DNA from: Sepiola atlantica
Taxonomy: Eukaryota > Mollusca > Cephalopoda > Sepiida > Sepiolidae
NCBI GenBank assembly: GCA_963556195.1
Contig: OY744525.1
Location: 61,217,272 to 61,281,271 of the forward strand
Direction: 5' to 3'
Length of the DNA stretch: 64,000 bases
Positions 21,181-32,482 of the stretch are shown here, in pieces. The position numbers and the translations under genes are program-made. Below the pieces are notes generated by a model that saw only the letters and a list, made by a program, of their open reading frames with translations, was not told the DNA's origin and searched no databases. Each line of letters starts with the position of its first letter. Position 1 is the first letter of the stretch.

Positions 21181-21539
21181 TTAGAGGTAAGAGGTTTCGT
21201 CAGTTGATCGAATGGACGAGTTTTAAATCTCAGCTTGAAACATGTAATTTATAAGAATTCGGTTTTCTAATAAAATCTTTAAGACGTTTTACGAACTGTT
21301 AAAATTTAAATCCCATAAATACTTAAAAAAATTTTAAACTCTTAAATGTATAAATAACTAGCTGTACCTGGATGCATTACATTCAAATTTATCTTTTAAA
21401 TATTTCTATGTTCGCCTTTTATGTTAGATTCAGTATCTAAGTTAAAAGCAAATAAGGAATGTTAACTTTTAATAAAAGAATAAGAGTTATTCCCCTTACC
21501 TAATTTTTTTTCTTAGGTGATTATTTAAGAATGTCTTCA

Positions 21540-21715
21540 TATTATCAAACTGCCGGATCTGATTAAGTATTTTTAAAATAAATTGTAGTTTATTGCATAT
21601 AACATAGTACAACAATAACAAATAAAATTTGGCTAGTCAGAATCAAAGTTTGATTTGTCAGCTTAAACTGCTGTTTTGGTCCAACTTTTAAAATCTGCCT
21701 GACATAATTTTATAT
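21540..21715 (-). repeat. Interspersed repeat, copy 3 of 3
   Basis: Reverse complement of the family at 8962-9150 and 16457-16620 ('ggctagtcagaatcaaagtttgatttgtcagctt'). Confidence 0.65.
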
Positions 21716-21889
21716 ATTAGATAAGTTACTAGCCAGCATATGTGCCAGGGTTTTTTTTCATACTAAATTATTATTTTTAAAAAAAGATATTGAAACTTGA
21801 ATTCATCAATTACATTTTTCTTTTTAAATTAAATATTTTAAATAAATTATTAATTAATCGATTTTTATTTTTTTAATTTTACAAATTCT

Positions 21890-22502
21890 AACTGATTAAT
21901 AAGTCATTTTTATTGTTTTTGTTCTAATAAAATGCTTACTAATTCATAAGTCATTTTAATTGATTTTTTCTAATTAAATTATTATTGATTAATAAGAGTA
22001 ATTTTTATTGATTTTGTTCTAATAAAATGCTTGAGTCATTTTTAATTGTTGTTGTTCTAATAAAATGCTTACTAATTCATAAGTCATTTTAATTGATTTT
22101 GTTCTAATAAAATTATTATTGATTAATAAGAGTAATTTTAATTGTTTTTGTTCTAATAAAATGCTTACTAATTCATAAGTCATTTTAATTGATTTTGTTC
22201 TAATAAAATTATTATTAATTAATAAGAGTAATTTTAATTGTTTTTGTTCTAATAAAATGCTTACTAATTCATAAGTCATTTTAATTGATTTTGTTCTAAT
22301 AAAATTATTATTGATTAATAAGAGTAATTTTTATTGATTTTGTTCTAATAAAATGCTTGAGTCATTTTAATTGATTTCGTTCTAATAAAATGCTTACTAA
22401 TTAATAAGTCATTTTAATTGATTTTGTTCTAATAAAATTATTATTGATTAATAAGAGTAATTTTATTGATTTCGTTCTAATAAAATGCTTACTAATTCAT
22501 AA
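21890..22502. repeat. 96-bp AT-rich minisatellite
   Basis: Copies of 'cataagtcattttaattgattttgttctaataaaatta..' start at 22078, 22174 and 22270, 96 bp apart. Diverged copies occur on both sides. The 86-codon frame on the minus strand at 22019-22279 only translates the repeat. Confidence 0.9.
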
Positions 22503-22559
22503 AGGATCAGATATTCATATTTACACACACACGATATTTGATCAGATAATTTTATTAAT

Positions 22560-23028
22560 AGAAATTATTATGTAATGTCTGATTCAGCATCTTGTTAGCA
22601 TTTGAGCTTAGCTCAGCATATGCCTTTTTGGAGGGTCGACTCTTTATCTTAATTTTTTATCCATTCATTCATGCCGCCGCCCCTCTCTTGCTTTCATTCT
22701 TCAGAAAAGCATTTGGAATTGAAACTTCAAAGGGAAATTGTACTTCTAGTTCTTACTTCTTTAATACTTGGCGGGTAGAATGAATGAGGATTCCCTTCTG
22801 CATTCAGTTTCTTCTCTTGTTCTCTCTCCTGATGGAGGCAAACTTGTTTCTATGGTGACATGCGTGGCAACCATTGTATAAAAGTCCATAGAATTTTTTG
22901 TTTCTACCCATACCTTTCACTCTGGCCATTCCAGCTTTATTAATTTCACCATTTTCTCTTCCTGAGACTCAAGCAAAACTAATTTTCTTTTTAATAAATG
23001 TATGTGTATGTATGTGCATGACTTTTCA

Positions 23029-23030
<2 letters not shown>
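22560..23030. other. Intergenic sequence, nothing recognised
   Basis: Moderate composition; short frames without known motifs. Confidence 0.35.
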
Positions 23031-23033
<3 letters not shown>

Positions 23034-23068
<35 letters not shown>

Positions 23069-23340
23069 TTTTGTAAATATTTGTCTTATTCTTCACATAG
23101 TTTTCCAACCGTGACATTTCTAAGCAACTACAAATGGCCAAAATAAAAAAGGTGCATAAAACAATCATTATATATATATATATATATATATATATAATGT
23201 GTGAGAGAGAGAGAGAGGTATATATGCATATGCACAGTATACGTGTATATTTATACATAAAACAATCATTATATATATATGTATGAGAGAGAGAGGCATA
23301 TATGCATATGCACACGTATAGATTTATACATAAAACAATC

Positions 23341-23392
<52 letters not shown>

Positions 23393-23520
23393 AGAGAGAG
23401 AGACATATATGCATATGCACACGTATACGTGTGTATTTATACATAAAACAATCGTATATAGGGAGAGAGACATGGAAATGCATGTGTACAGATATATAAC
23501 CATATATATCTGTGCATACA

Positions 23521-23560
<40 letters not shown>
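23034..23560. repeat. Compound microsatellite cluster with repeated units
   Basis: (TA)n tracts alternate with (GA)n and (GT)n. A unit 'ataaaacaatcattatatata...gagagag.catatatgcatatgcacacgta' recurs at about 23155, 23258, 23325 and 23440. Open frames here are simple-repeat translations. Confidence 0.9.
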
Positions 23561-23564
<4 letters not shown>

Positions 23565-23598
23565 TCGGAAGAATACAAAATTTATAACAATCTAAAAT

Positions 23599-23707
23599 TA
23601 TGTAAACATGTTCCAAAAAATTCAACATCAACAAAATTCTTTTTGTTCCTGAAACATATGTAAGCAAAAAGAATTTTTTTGGTGTTGAATTTTTTGGAAT
23701 ACGTTTA
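23599..23707. repeat. Small fold-back repeat
   Basis: Arms of about 46 bp ('tgtaaac.tgttccaaaaaattcaacatcaacaaaattc' and inverse) around a 16-bp loop. Adjoins a (TA)n run. Confidence 0.8.
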
Positions 23708-24469
23708 CACACTTTTGATTATATCATAAATGTTGTATTCGTTTAAATTATAATATACAAGCTCTGTAGGATCTAAAGTCTGTCCATTGAGCTAATTTTA
23801 CATCTGCAGTATTCACTGGTATCCTACGGATTTGAATTAGTTCAGGTATGATTTCTCATATTTAGAAAAGTGAGGTAAGTTATTTTCTTATTTTATTAGG
23901 GTACATCTAAAGTTAAAACATTTAATTGTATTAATATAGATATAGAAAAACCAATTTTCTATCATGTTGGAAATCCGGAAACGTTTCAGCCGAGGGGTCA
24001 CAAAGAGGTAAAGGGATTGACCCTGTTATGTTGTGAGAAAAAGGAATCAATGATATTTGGCCGAATGTGATGTCAGACATGATGATAGAGAGAGAGAGAG
24101 AGAGAGAGAGAGTAGCAGGCGCAATTCGATAGTTTAACAAAAGCGACTAGATTACGAAGAGATGATTTTAGATGACCTAACAAAACGGTTAATAACTAAG
24201 CTATAAGCTTAAATGGTAAGTAACTCTCTTTCTCTCGCTTTATCCCCCTTTTTGTCCCTGCAGTTACAAGAACCTCTGGGAATAAATCCTTTATTCTTCC
24301 AAAAACGTGTTGCTTGAATGAATTGAATAATTATGATTTTTCATTGCCACCAACAGAATTAGTCTCAATCCTTGGAGGAAGACGACAACACATGCCCGTA
24401 TGACATTGGCGGTCATTAATGAAGGTATGATTTTAAGTTGATTAAAATACTAATATATAGCTATGGCAT

Positions 24470-24576
24470 AATCACGTTGACACACTGGTTCTCATTAGAT
24501 CACCGAAGGTAATGAACATTGAATCTGGCCAGTACCAGATGGGTGACCATTTGGGAGTACGGGGCGCTGTATGTGG
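24470..24576 (+). pseudogene. 5S rRNA-like sequence (SINE3-type remnant)
   Basis: The order 'tcattagatcaccgaaggtaatgaacattga..ctggccagtacc', 'agatgggtgacc' and 'tttgggagtac..gggcgctgta' follows 5S rRNA, including its internal promoter region, with many substitutions. Similar fragments lie at 45415-45485 (-) and 54365-54465 (+). Dispersed diverged copies fit a 5S-derived SINE better than a 5S gene. Confidence 0.7.
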
Positions 24577-24844
24577 GAAAATGGAAAAACCTTCCTGCAA
24601 CAAATTCAGTTTTGAAGATGCCTTTAGCACGTACTTCAGTATAACCTGTTTATCTATACATGTGTTGACATAACAGAATAACTGCCCTCCAATCATAAGT
24701 TCTGTTCTTAATCATGTGATGAAGTTCTCTGGAGAGAGTATCTAAGGTTTTTTTGCTTCTTCTGCTTCGTAAATGATTACATAAAGGCGTCATTGAGATA
24801 ATCCTATGACTATGTAACATTAAGCTCATATCTGTGACAAAACC

Positions 24845-25370
24845 TATTTTGTATTATTTGGATTACTGTTTTCATTTTGAGTGTTATTCTCACAACGTTT
24901 CGGCCGATGTAACCTCCGACCTTCTTCAGGTGTATCTTGTTTAACTCAGGAATTTTTCTGTTAAACTCAGGAATCAGTACGGAATTTCGAACGGAACCCT
25001 TTATTTAATCCATGGGGATAGCATGCTCTCCTTCTTGCAAGGGCCCGTTGCATAACAGATAAAGTACTAAGTAAAATTCAGTTGTAAGTAACATTCTTCT
25101 GGAGGTTTACTAAAAATACAATTGCTTATCACTTACGACTTCTATTTGCTCATGGTTAATGAAACGAGAGCATGTTACCCCCATGGATTAAATTAAGGGT
25201 TCCATTCGAAATTCTGTACAGATTCTCAAGTTCGACAATATACACCAGAAGAAGGCTGAAAGGTTTTGAGAATAACACTGAAGATGAAAACAGTAGTCCG
25301 AATCATCCAAATAATACAAATGATCAATCCTCATCTAAAAAATTCAGAAACAAAACCTATTTTATTTGAT
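24845..25370. mobile_element. Fold-back pair of hammerhead-bearing terminal repeats
   Basis: 24845-25010 ('gtattatttggattactgtttt...aacggaaccc') is inverted at 25195-25330. The left copy has an intact hammerhead. In the right copy the core reads CAGAAGA and the GAAA region is shortened, so it is dead. The same family recurs at 49465-50335. Confidence 0.7.
24891..24932 (-). ncRNA. Hammerhead ribozyme candidate
   Basis: CTGAAGA is the complement of 24923-24929. Stem II GGTCG pairs with CGGCC around a long loop. GAAA is the complement of 24898-24901, then CGTT. Stem I is CAC/GTG followed by an internal loop. Cleavage is predicted between 24894 and 24893. Confidence 0.6.
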
Positions 25371-25999
25371 AGTCAAATTATATAGCGTCATAGAACATAA
25401 TTAATTAATTTTAAGTATGTTTTATGATGCCATGTCATTTGATTATCAAATAAAATAGGTTCTGTTTCTGGATTTTTGAATGAATTTCAATAATTTATTT
25501 GATTTAATAATCGAGATTTTTTCCCAACATAAGATAAAAGAATAAATACAATTATTAATTTTGGAAGATAATATTATGGAATCATCAACAACAACAAAAA
25601 AAACTAATTTTTACTTAATTTTCAAGTGTTTTAATTGATCCCAATCAAAGGTTCTTAAAATTGTAGTATAATAGAAATAGAACATAAACTACAACATATC
25701 CTTTAAGACATTATTCTTGCATAACTAAAAAGAATAAGTCTCTTTAATTCTACATTATTAAGGATAATATAGACTTAAAAAGGCATCATATTGCCATCTA
25801 ATTTACATACGTGTTTGTCGTATGTACAGACACTATGCAAATTAGATGGTAACGCTGAGAAAAGAGTCAGTCATTGTTTAAATGCTCACAAGTCATTAAG
25901 AAATTTTAGAGTGGTTGAATCAACATAGGATGAGAGGTGTCTAGAGAAATACACAGATAACTAAGAGAGATGGATGACTTGTTTAGTTAATTATAAATT

Positions 26000-26040
26000 A
26001 TTCTGTTTTAATTGTTCTAATTGAACAATTAAAACAGAAT
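26000..26040. repeat. 18-bp-arm perfect hairpin
   Basis: ATTCTGTTTTAATTGTTC is repeated inverted after a TAATT loop. Confidence 0.9.
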
Positions 26041-26704
26041 TTTTTTTTAAACATAACTCAATCCCAGAAATAAATTATATTTTAGTGTGTACCTTGTGCA
26101 ATCAAAATATATAGGAAAAAATTTTAGAGAAACAAACGTTGATAATTCAGCTTAATTATAGTAATAGATTATTATAATTAATTATTTTTAGGCTAATTTG
26201 TTTATCTTTAAAAAAAAAAGATAATTAAAAACAACAAAAGAATAAATAATCAAAACTAAAAAAAAAATGAAAAGAAGTCTTTGTCCAATTCCCTTTTTTT
26301 CTGGTTGAAAATTCCAAAGATTTTTTTTCATTCCATTTTCTTTTGAAACGAAAATCCATTGTTATTATTTTTTCGACTCCACCCCCACCTCCCCGAGTAC
26401 ATTCCCCTCAACATCCCCAAACCCGCAGCCATTTATTAATCAGTAAGTACTTTCAGGAAAACTCCTCAATAGATTGCCCAAGAATCTTCCTATGAACTCT
26501 GGAGTCAGAGTTAGGGCTTTTCCATCAACTCGTCACTGTGTTGGGACAAGGAACAAACATTTCTATATCATAATGGATTTTTCCTGTCATATGCAATCTG
26601 CTTTCTGTTATTAAATGAGGGTCCCAGAAATATTTCATGTTATTTATTAATTTTTTTTGTTGAATTTCTTACTACATATATATATATATATAAGTTTTGA
26701 AAAT

Positions 26705-26770
26705 ATATTTATGGCAATTAAGCTACACGTCATCCCAGTAGGGAATCGTGAGGCTAAAATGCATGGAGTT
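26705..26770 (-). ncRNA. Inactivated hammerhead in the inverted Penelope end
   Basis: Minus strand reads CTCACGA where CTGANGA is required. The GAAA plus stem III block has collapsed to GACGTGTA. Stem II (TCCC/GGGA) and the downstream GCTTAATTGCC are retained. Compared with 28167-28229 it is a deletion derivative. Confidence 0.65.
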
Positions 26771-26869
26771 TGTGTTGTCGGGTGTTTTTATATATCCATA
26801 TAGTTAACCAATCAGATTCTTTGTTATTCTCTTAGCCAATCGTTAGGCATCTCACAAACAAAGGTTCGG

Positions 26870-28110
26870 TTGATTTTACTTCCTATTTCTTATTCTATTA
26901 TTTCACCACTGAAAAATAATATGGAAACAGTTAACTTAGAAACATCACTTAAGAATATCCCAACACCTAGCACGCATGGATACATTATTAAATTAATAAA
27001 AAAAACGGACAAATACGCCGAATGTGATGGCGAGCACACTTCCTCCTTAATAATAGACATAAACACCTAGATACGAAAGAATCTTATGGATTCGAAAGAA
27101 TCTTATGGATTCAAAAGCCTCAAAAACGCAAAACTAATAGATCTCATGATTAGCTTTGAAAATGACCTCTTAAATGTAATTAAAGATTTAGAATTTCACA
27201 AACAACATAATTTCCAAAAACAATTACACAAAACGTAAACAACACAATCTTCGTAAAAACGGATAAAACTAGGAATTTTTATAAAATAAATAAACAAAAG
27301 TATAACAAACTACTCACAGAAAACATTACGAAAAACTACAAAAAAACTAGATACAAGCGAACGTAACTACATAGACATAATAAATGCTGACAGTGAACAA
27401 ATCACCGATAGACTAAAAATTTTAAAGATAGCACTAATCCAATATACGTAAACCCAAAGTCCAATCACCCCCTATCAATTATAAAACAGATTGTTAATTC
27501 TATCGAAAGTAGGCTAATCAATAACTCTAGCAACGAAAATGTATTTTAAAAAATCAAGCTACATTTACAATGCAGCTCTAAAAAATAGTGGGTACAATAA
27601 TATCGAAACTAAATATAAGAAACATGCCACCAATAATTATAATACAATTAAAAAGAAAAGAAAAAGAAATATAATCTGGTATACACCGCCCTATAATCAG
27701 ATGTTAAAAACTAAACTGGCCAAGAAATTTCTTAATCGCATTGATAAACACTTCCCCGTAATCAATCCCCTGCATAAAATATTCAATAAAAATAATCTAA
27801 AACTGTCCTATAGCTGCTGCGAAAACCTAGAAATGATAATTAAAGCACACATAAAAAATACTAAAAGAGAACAACAGAGAGGATGAAATAATAACAAATT
27901 GCATAAAAAAGTGACCAATATAGCAAAAATAACACTAATTAGAACAAAAATATAAGCACTACAAATAGTAATAACCCAAACCTTAATAGCAATCACCCAA
28001 ATAGAAATAAAAAAGTTAATGATGAAGAGAAAAGCTGTAACTGCATAACTCGTACACTTTGTCCACTACAAAATAAATGCCTAACCAAAACAAAGAATCT
28101 GATTAGTTAC
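26870..28110 (+). pseudogene. Penelope-like protein remnant (N-terminal part, then linker and zinc-binding part before GIY-YIG)
   Basis: Fragments in shifting frames: FENDLLNVIKDLEF near 27158 and FVKTDKTRNFYKIN after a +1 shift near 27250, then an abrupt jump near 27430 to VNPKSNHPLSIIKQ. An intact 115-codon frame follows at 27539-27886 with RKRNIIWYTPPYN, KFLNRIDKHFP and KLSYSC. Beyond a stop, SCNCITRTLCPL and NKCLTK near 28030-28090 give the cysteine motif that precedes the GIY-YIG endonuclease. These are hallmarks of endonuclease-bearing Penelope-like proteins, known to me from cnidarians and molluscs. The reverse transcriptase motifs and the GIY-YIG domain itself are absent. Confidence 0.8.
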
Positions 28111-28166
28111 CTAGCTAGACTAAACACCACGTGTATATATAAAAACACCTAGCAACACAAACTCCA

Positions 28167-28229
28167 TGCATTTTAGCCTGACGATTCCCTACGGGGATGA
28201 AACGCGGAAGCCTCTGTGTAGCTTAATTG
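28167..28229 (+). ncRNA. Hammerhead ribozyme candidate at the Penelope 3' end, complete
   Basis: CTGACGA at 28177-28183, stem II TCCC/GGGA, GAAA at 28198-28201. Stem III ACGCGGA pairs with TCTGTGT around AGCC (two G-U pairs), cleavage base A28219. Stem I AGC/GCT continues with scattered pairs to GCA/TGC. It shares its layout and cut sequence (GTGTA, then GCTTA) with the copy at 1008-1069. Confidence 0.78.
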
Positions 28230-28364
28230 CCATAAATATATTTTCAGAACCTACTACCTAGCTCTACTCACGTATTGAGCACTGTTGAAGTAAATACTAA
28301 AAATTTATACATAAAAGATTATATCTCCTTATAACATTTTATGTGGATACATGAAATAATAATA

Positions 28365-28500
28365 TATATATATATATATATATATATGAAGGAGAATGGA
28401 AAGGAATTAGAGAAAGCAAAAGCCAAATCAAAATTCAATTCAAAAGTTCAAAGCAAGGTATATTCCGCAAAAAGGCAATTTATTCAAGTTAAATTTTCCT
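28365..28500 (+). repeat. (TA)n and interspersed repeat interrupted by the next element
   Basis: 28385-28500 matches 16201-16300. The family also starts after (TA)n there. Confidence 0.65.
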
Positions 28501-28522
28501 TTATATATATATATGTATATAA

Positions 28523-30826
28523 CAGGGCTTTACGCGCTCCATTACTTTTGGAGCTGCTACCGCTCCTGCTCCAACGCCGAAAATTGGGGCTGGCTCCTCT
28601 CACGCTCCCCATTTTCAAAAAGGAGCCGCTCCTGCTCCAACTGCTATAAAATATGAGCGGCTCTTTTTCAGCGCTCCATAATGAAAATGTACCTTCTTTC
28701 ATAAACGTTCTATTCTGCCAATGAATGGTCGAAGTATAGGGGTGGGCGTCAAAGGATCTCATCGATATGTGTTGGGATGCCACTTTAAGTGTAAGACCGT
28801 AAGATAATATTTAACAAAATGTCGCTAATATTTTGAGAGTTATAGGAGAACATGTCGGACGAAGTATAAGATTATACGTAAATTTTCGTTTCCTGAGGTA
28901 TAAAATAGAAATAGAAACATCCCTGAAGCATTTTAAAACAATTTTAATTTTCATTACATTAACAACCTATTTTTTCAGGAAAGGAAAATTTGACCCGATA
29001 TTTTTTCTTTTGTTTTAAGTAAATAAAGTTTTACTTTTAAACATTATTAGTGATTATTTTCTTTTTAAAGAAAATATTTCTCTGGAAAAGGAGAGACAGC
29101 CAGGGCAACATTACTCGTCCTGTTGTTGTTTAATATTTGTTTGTTTTACGAACGTAACTATATCGTATAATGTATATTATTATTTATAACAGAGAAACGC
29201 GCAAGTTCTTTCAAACAAATCGATTCATCCATTTTTTTCTATCATACAATTTGGGGCGAAAAAAACCTAATGAAGTTTATTTTTTAAGGATTAAATAAAA
29301 AAAATATTTTTCATAAGTTGCCCCAAAAATATCAATAAATTGTCAATAAACAATTCAGAGATCCATTTAATGTCTTAAAATTTCATACAAAATATCTGGC
29401 CTAAACCTTGGGAGTTGAAAAAATATCGGGTCAAATACACCCCCCCCCCCTCTAAAAAAAATTAACTGGAGCAAGTTTTCCTAGGTCGAGCAAAACATTT
29501 ATTAAAATGAAAAATTTGAAAAAAAAGGTGAAAACATCTATATTTGAAATCTCTAACAAAAGCAAACTGTTTACAATTTTAATATTTGATAATAGATTAT
29601 TTAAGATAAAGAAAGATATCAAATCTACTTTCGGTTCTAAGAAAACACAAAATTTGTCAGAAAATCTCATTATTTGCTTTTTAAAATTAAAATTTAAGAT
29701 ATTTTCTTTAATTTAATTAAGTTTAAACATCGGTTTAATTGTAGAATAGGGACCGCTGTTTTCTTTTGCTCATTTCGCTTGATTTTCGCCCAAATTTAGG
29801 ATGAAACTGATTGCTGGTATTAATTGTATTTTCGGTCCTGAAATAAAATTCTCATTTACTTTTTAAAATGTTGAGAATCTAACTTTAATTCCAGGTTTTA
29901 ATCGCTGGCGGCCATGTTGGTTTTTATTGTTTTTTTTCCTTGGACTAAATATATTTTTTCCTTGGACTAAAGATATTTTTACTGCTTTCACATTTTATTA
30001 CACACAAAAAAAACTTTGAACATTCTATTTACAATAGCAAGTTTTAACGGAATTTAACGAATTTAAAAGCAAACATAAAAAGAACATCAACAGCGGGTAA
30101 AAATGCGGCATAACAATTCAATTTGATATATGCTAAAAAATAAATTAGAAATTTTTGTCAGGACAAAATGTACCATTTCACCCCAAAAATCGATTTTATC
30201 GAATATTTGGGTGAATACCGAGCGAAATGGGCGAGAAAACCCAACGGCCCCTATAGTATCATTGAACCTAAAATTCTTTATTTAAAAACACGAATTAAAA
30301 GAAAAATTGGCTTATTTATTCAATCACAATAAAACCCGTTGTCATAAATAAAAAAAATTCAAATCTATAAGAAAATAACTTCAAAGGCATCTATAGACTT
30401 ACTGGCGCCTTTAAAGACATTTGGTGACAAATTGTCTGTCTTCTGCCTTAAGAAAATGTCCCATCAAAAATTTAACACATAGATGTAAAAATCTGAGTAC
30501 TTCAAATATTCTCCTTTCTCCCTGTCTCTCCCTCCCTCTCCCTATCTCATATACATTTACCAGATATAATTTTAAAAAATAACTCAGAGTAAACTCTGAG
30601 ACATTTTTTTCTTTTCCTTTATATTGCTGAATAAAAAACTAATGTTTAAAAGAAAAAAATATCAAATAATTTTGGAGCGAGGAGCGCGGAGCGCTAAAAT
30701 CAACGCTCCTTAGTCCCAAATGGAGTTGCTCCCGCTCCACTCCCGCTGAATATAAAATGAGCCCTCCTCTCCTTCGCTCCAGCAAAAAGGAGCGCGCTCC
30801 TTTTTGGAGGGCTCCGTAACGCCCTG
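28523..30826. mobile_element. hAT-like non-autonomous DNA transposon, 2.3 kb
   Basis: The left end CAGGGCTTTACG and the right end (inverse) CAGGGCGTTACG are short terminal inverted repeats of the CAGNG hAT type, flanked by AT-rich sequence. Both subterminal regions (28540-28690 and 30670-30810) are dense in GAGC/GCTCC words in opposite orientation, typical transposase-binding clusters. No transposase is recognised inside. The target duplication cannot be judged because it lies in TA repeats. Confidence 0.72.
29507..29716 (+). other. 69-codon open frame inside the hAT-like element
   Basis: Lysine-rich AT-driven frame without recognisable motifs. Overlapped by an antisense frame of similar length. 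Probably not a gene. Confidence 0.2.
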
Positions 30827-31722
30827 TATATATATATATATATACAGGATGACGCCCCCTCCATCCTTAAAATAAATACTACCTCCGTGGCAACTTTTTG
30901 TCATATATTTTTCATAGATTCAGTAATCATTCTTATTTTGCAAAACATGTCCCAAGCAAAACCTGTGAAGACAACTAGATGTTAATGGGAGCTTCAGCAA
31001 AAAGAATACAGCGTCAGGTATTACTACAAGACAGGAAAATGCAGAACATTTTCATGCATCAGTTCAAATGTGATCCCCTCCCCAACACCTTCAAGAGAAG
31101 AATTCATGTGGAACACTTCAAAATTCAGATAATTGTTTGTAAATAAAGTCTTTTTGAAGGAAATGTGGAATGTTTATCTGAATAACTAAGGTTTACATGA
31201 TGTTATGTGTTTCTACTTTTTATATTACATCCGTTTATTCCTCTTTGAGTCCCACTGTGCATCCATAAATATTGTATTCTACCCGGTCTGTATTGATTTG
31301 ATGTATTCATACCACTAATTTTCTTTGTTTTATTATTTGCCTGTTTAACCTTTAATAAAAATAATATAACTATTAACGAATTACGTTTTATTTTATTTCA
31401 GATCTGTATTAAAAGTTATGTAGCCACTCGAGTGTCTTTTGTTTCTAATTGAAGAAACTTCAAAAAATTTGTGAGAATATTCTCACTATGTTCAACAAGA
31501 ATGTAACCCTTTTGTGCATGATTTTTTTATAAACATTCTACATACTTGTTCTTGAACCACGTGCCTTTAAGTTGAGCTGACTTCTAAAAAGACTTGTAAC
31601 AACTAATAATGGAGGCAAAACGTATTCTCCAATGTCTCTGACTCTCACAAAAACAAATATGATTGGTCAAATCAGATCGAATAATACGTTTGGGGATGAA
31701 CTTATAGATACTAGGGCATGAT

Positions 31723-32058
31723 GTGACCAGCCGAGTGATCGCCTCTGCGATCTCCCGTCTAGCCAAAGTAAGGGCTGAAGTGGACGAATACCTAGCTATC
31801 AGGATCCTATCCTACAGCATCACGGTTTACCACACATCGTCAAATGGTGGCCCCATTTTAGGGGGGGGGGGGGTAATCTCTGCATGGGGTTGCAGTCAGC
31901 GAATTCATGGCCCTGCTGACAAAGTGGCCGTACTTGATGAAAAGCTGAGTCAAATTGCAGAAAGCATAGAAGATAGGCAGAAGTTGTTACATCTCAAACC
32001 TCATAAGGCTATTGAAGTCCATAAGTTAAAAGAACCCGACAAATACAAAAGAATATGA
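31723..32058 (+). other. 111-codon open frame, unrecognised
   Basis: Residues include RVIASAISRLAK and LSQIAESIEDRQK, a helix-rich, locally well composed sequence interrupted by a poly-G-coded GGGG. It lies between the two ends of the transposase remnant and may be its N-terminal or linker region, or a captured fragment. An antisense frame overlaps its start. Confidence 0.3.
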
Positions 32059-32111
32059 CATCGTTAGTGGTTATAGAGTTTATGGAAGAACATAATGACA
32101 TCTTTGACTAC

Positions 32112-32482
32112 ACTCAAGATCAAAGTGTAGTATCTGTCCCAATGGATACTGCACCCCATAGACTGGTATCGTCTTGGCCTTCGGGGCTTGATTCCGCCGG
32201 TCTATGGGTTTGTCCTGTGCAGTTCTAGGAGGTCCACCCTCTCAGGTTTTGCCTCCCCTCTTTGGGGAGGAGTAAGTTTATTGCTTACTGCCTGAGGCGC
32301 CCCTACCAGTGAATGCCAACGGGGCTGCCCAGGCAATTTTTAATAGCCAGAGTGCTCACCTTCTCGGGTGCTGGCTTTTCAAGTCCCACTTTCCCGACCC
32401 GACCTTGGGTCACATCTTACCTTGTGGGAGTAAGATAAAACTGGCCTTGTGCCTAACTCGTGGAGAGGAGGTAAATAAATAC
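32112..32482 (+). mobile_element. U2 snRNA-headed SINE, copy 1
   Basis: AAGATCAAAGTGTAGTATCT near the start is the 5' region of U2 snRNA (branch-point side). The body matches the other two copies through the TCCCCTCTTTGGGGA hairpin and on to an AATAAAT tail. It is 5'-truncated or mutated before AAGATC. It splits the transposase just before FFTDE. A possible target duplication (ACATCTTTGACT versus ACATTTTCTTCACT) is weak. Confidence 0.75.

Larger units (their letters stand above)
26690..28300 (+). mobile_element. Penelope-like retroelement, RT core deleted, with hammerhead-bearing ends
   Basis: The coding remnant on the plus strand is flanked by the same terminal sequence in opposite orientations: 26700-26845 inverted, 28085-28255 direct. 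Both contain a hammerhead region and GCTTAATTGCCATAAATATA. The protein remnants match the N-terminal and C-terminal parts of Penelope-like proteins. The element is short because the reverse transcriptase palm is missing. The right end continues into sequence shared with 945-1000. Confidence 0.8.

Noticed and set aside
22019..22279. 86-codon repetitive protein
   Set aside because: Direct translation of the 96-bp minisatellite.
24470..24576. Functional 5S rRNA gene
   Set aside because: Too many substitutions in conserved helices and no 5S-like terminator arrangement.
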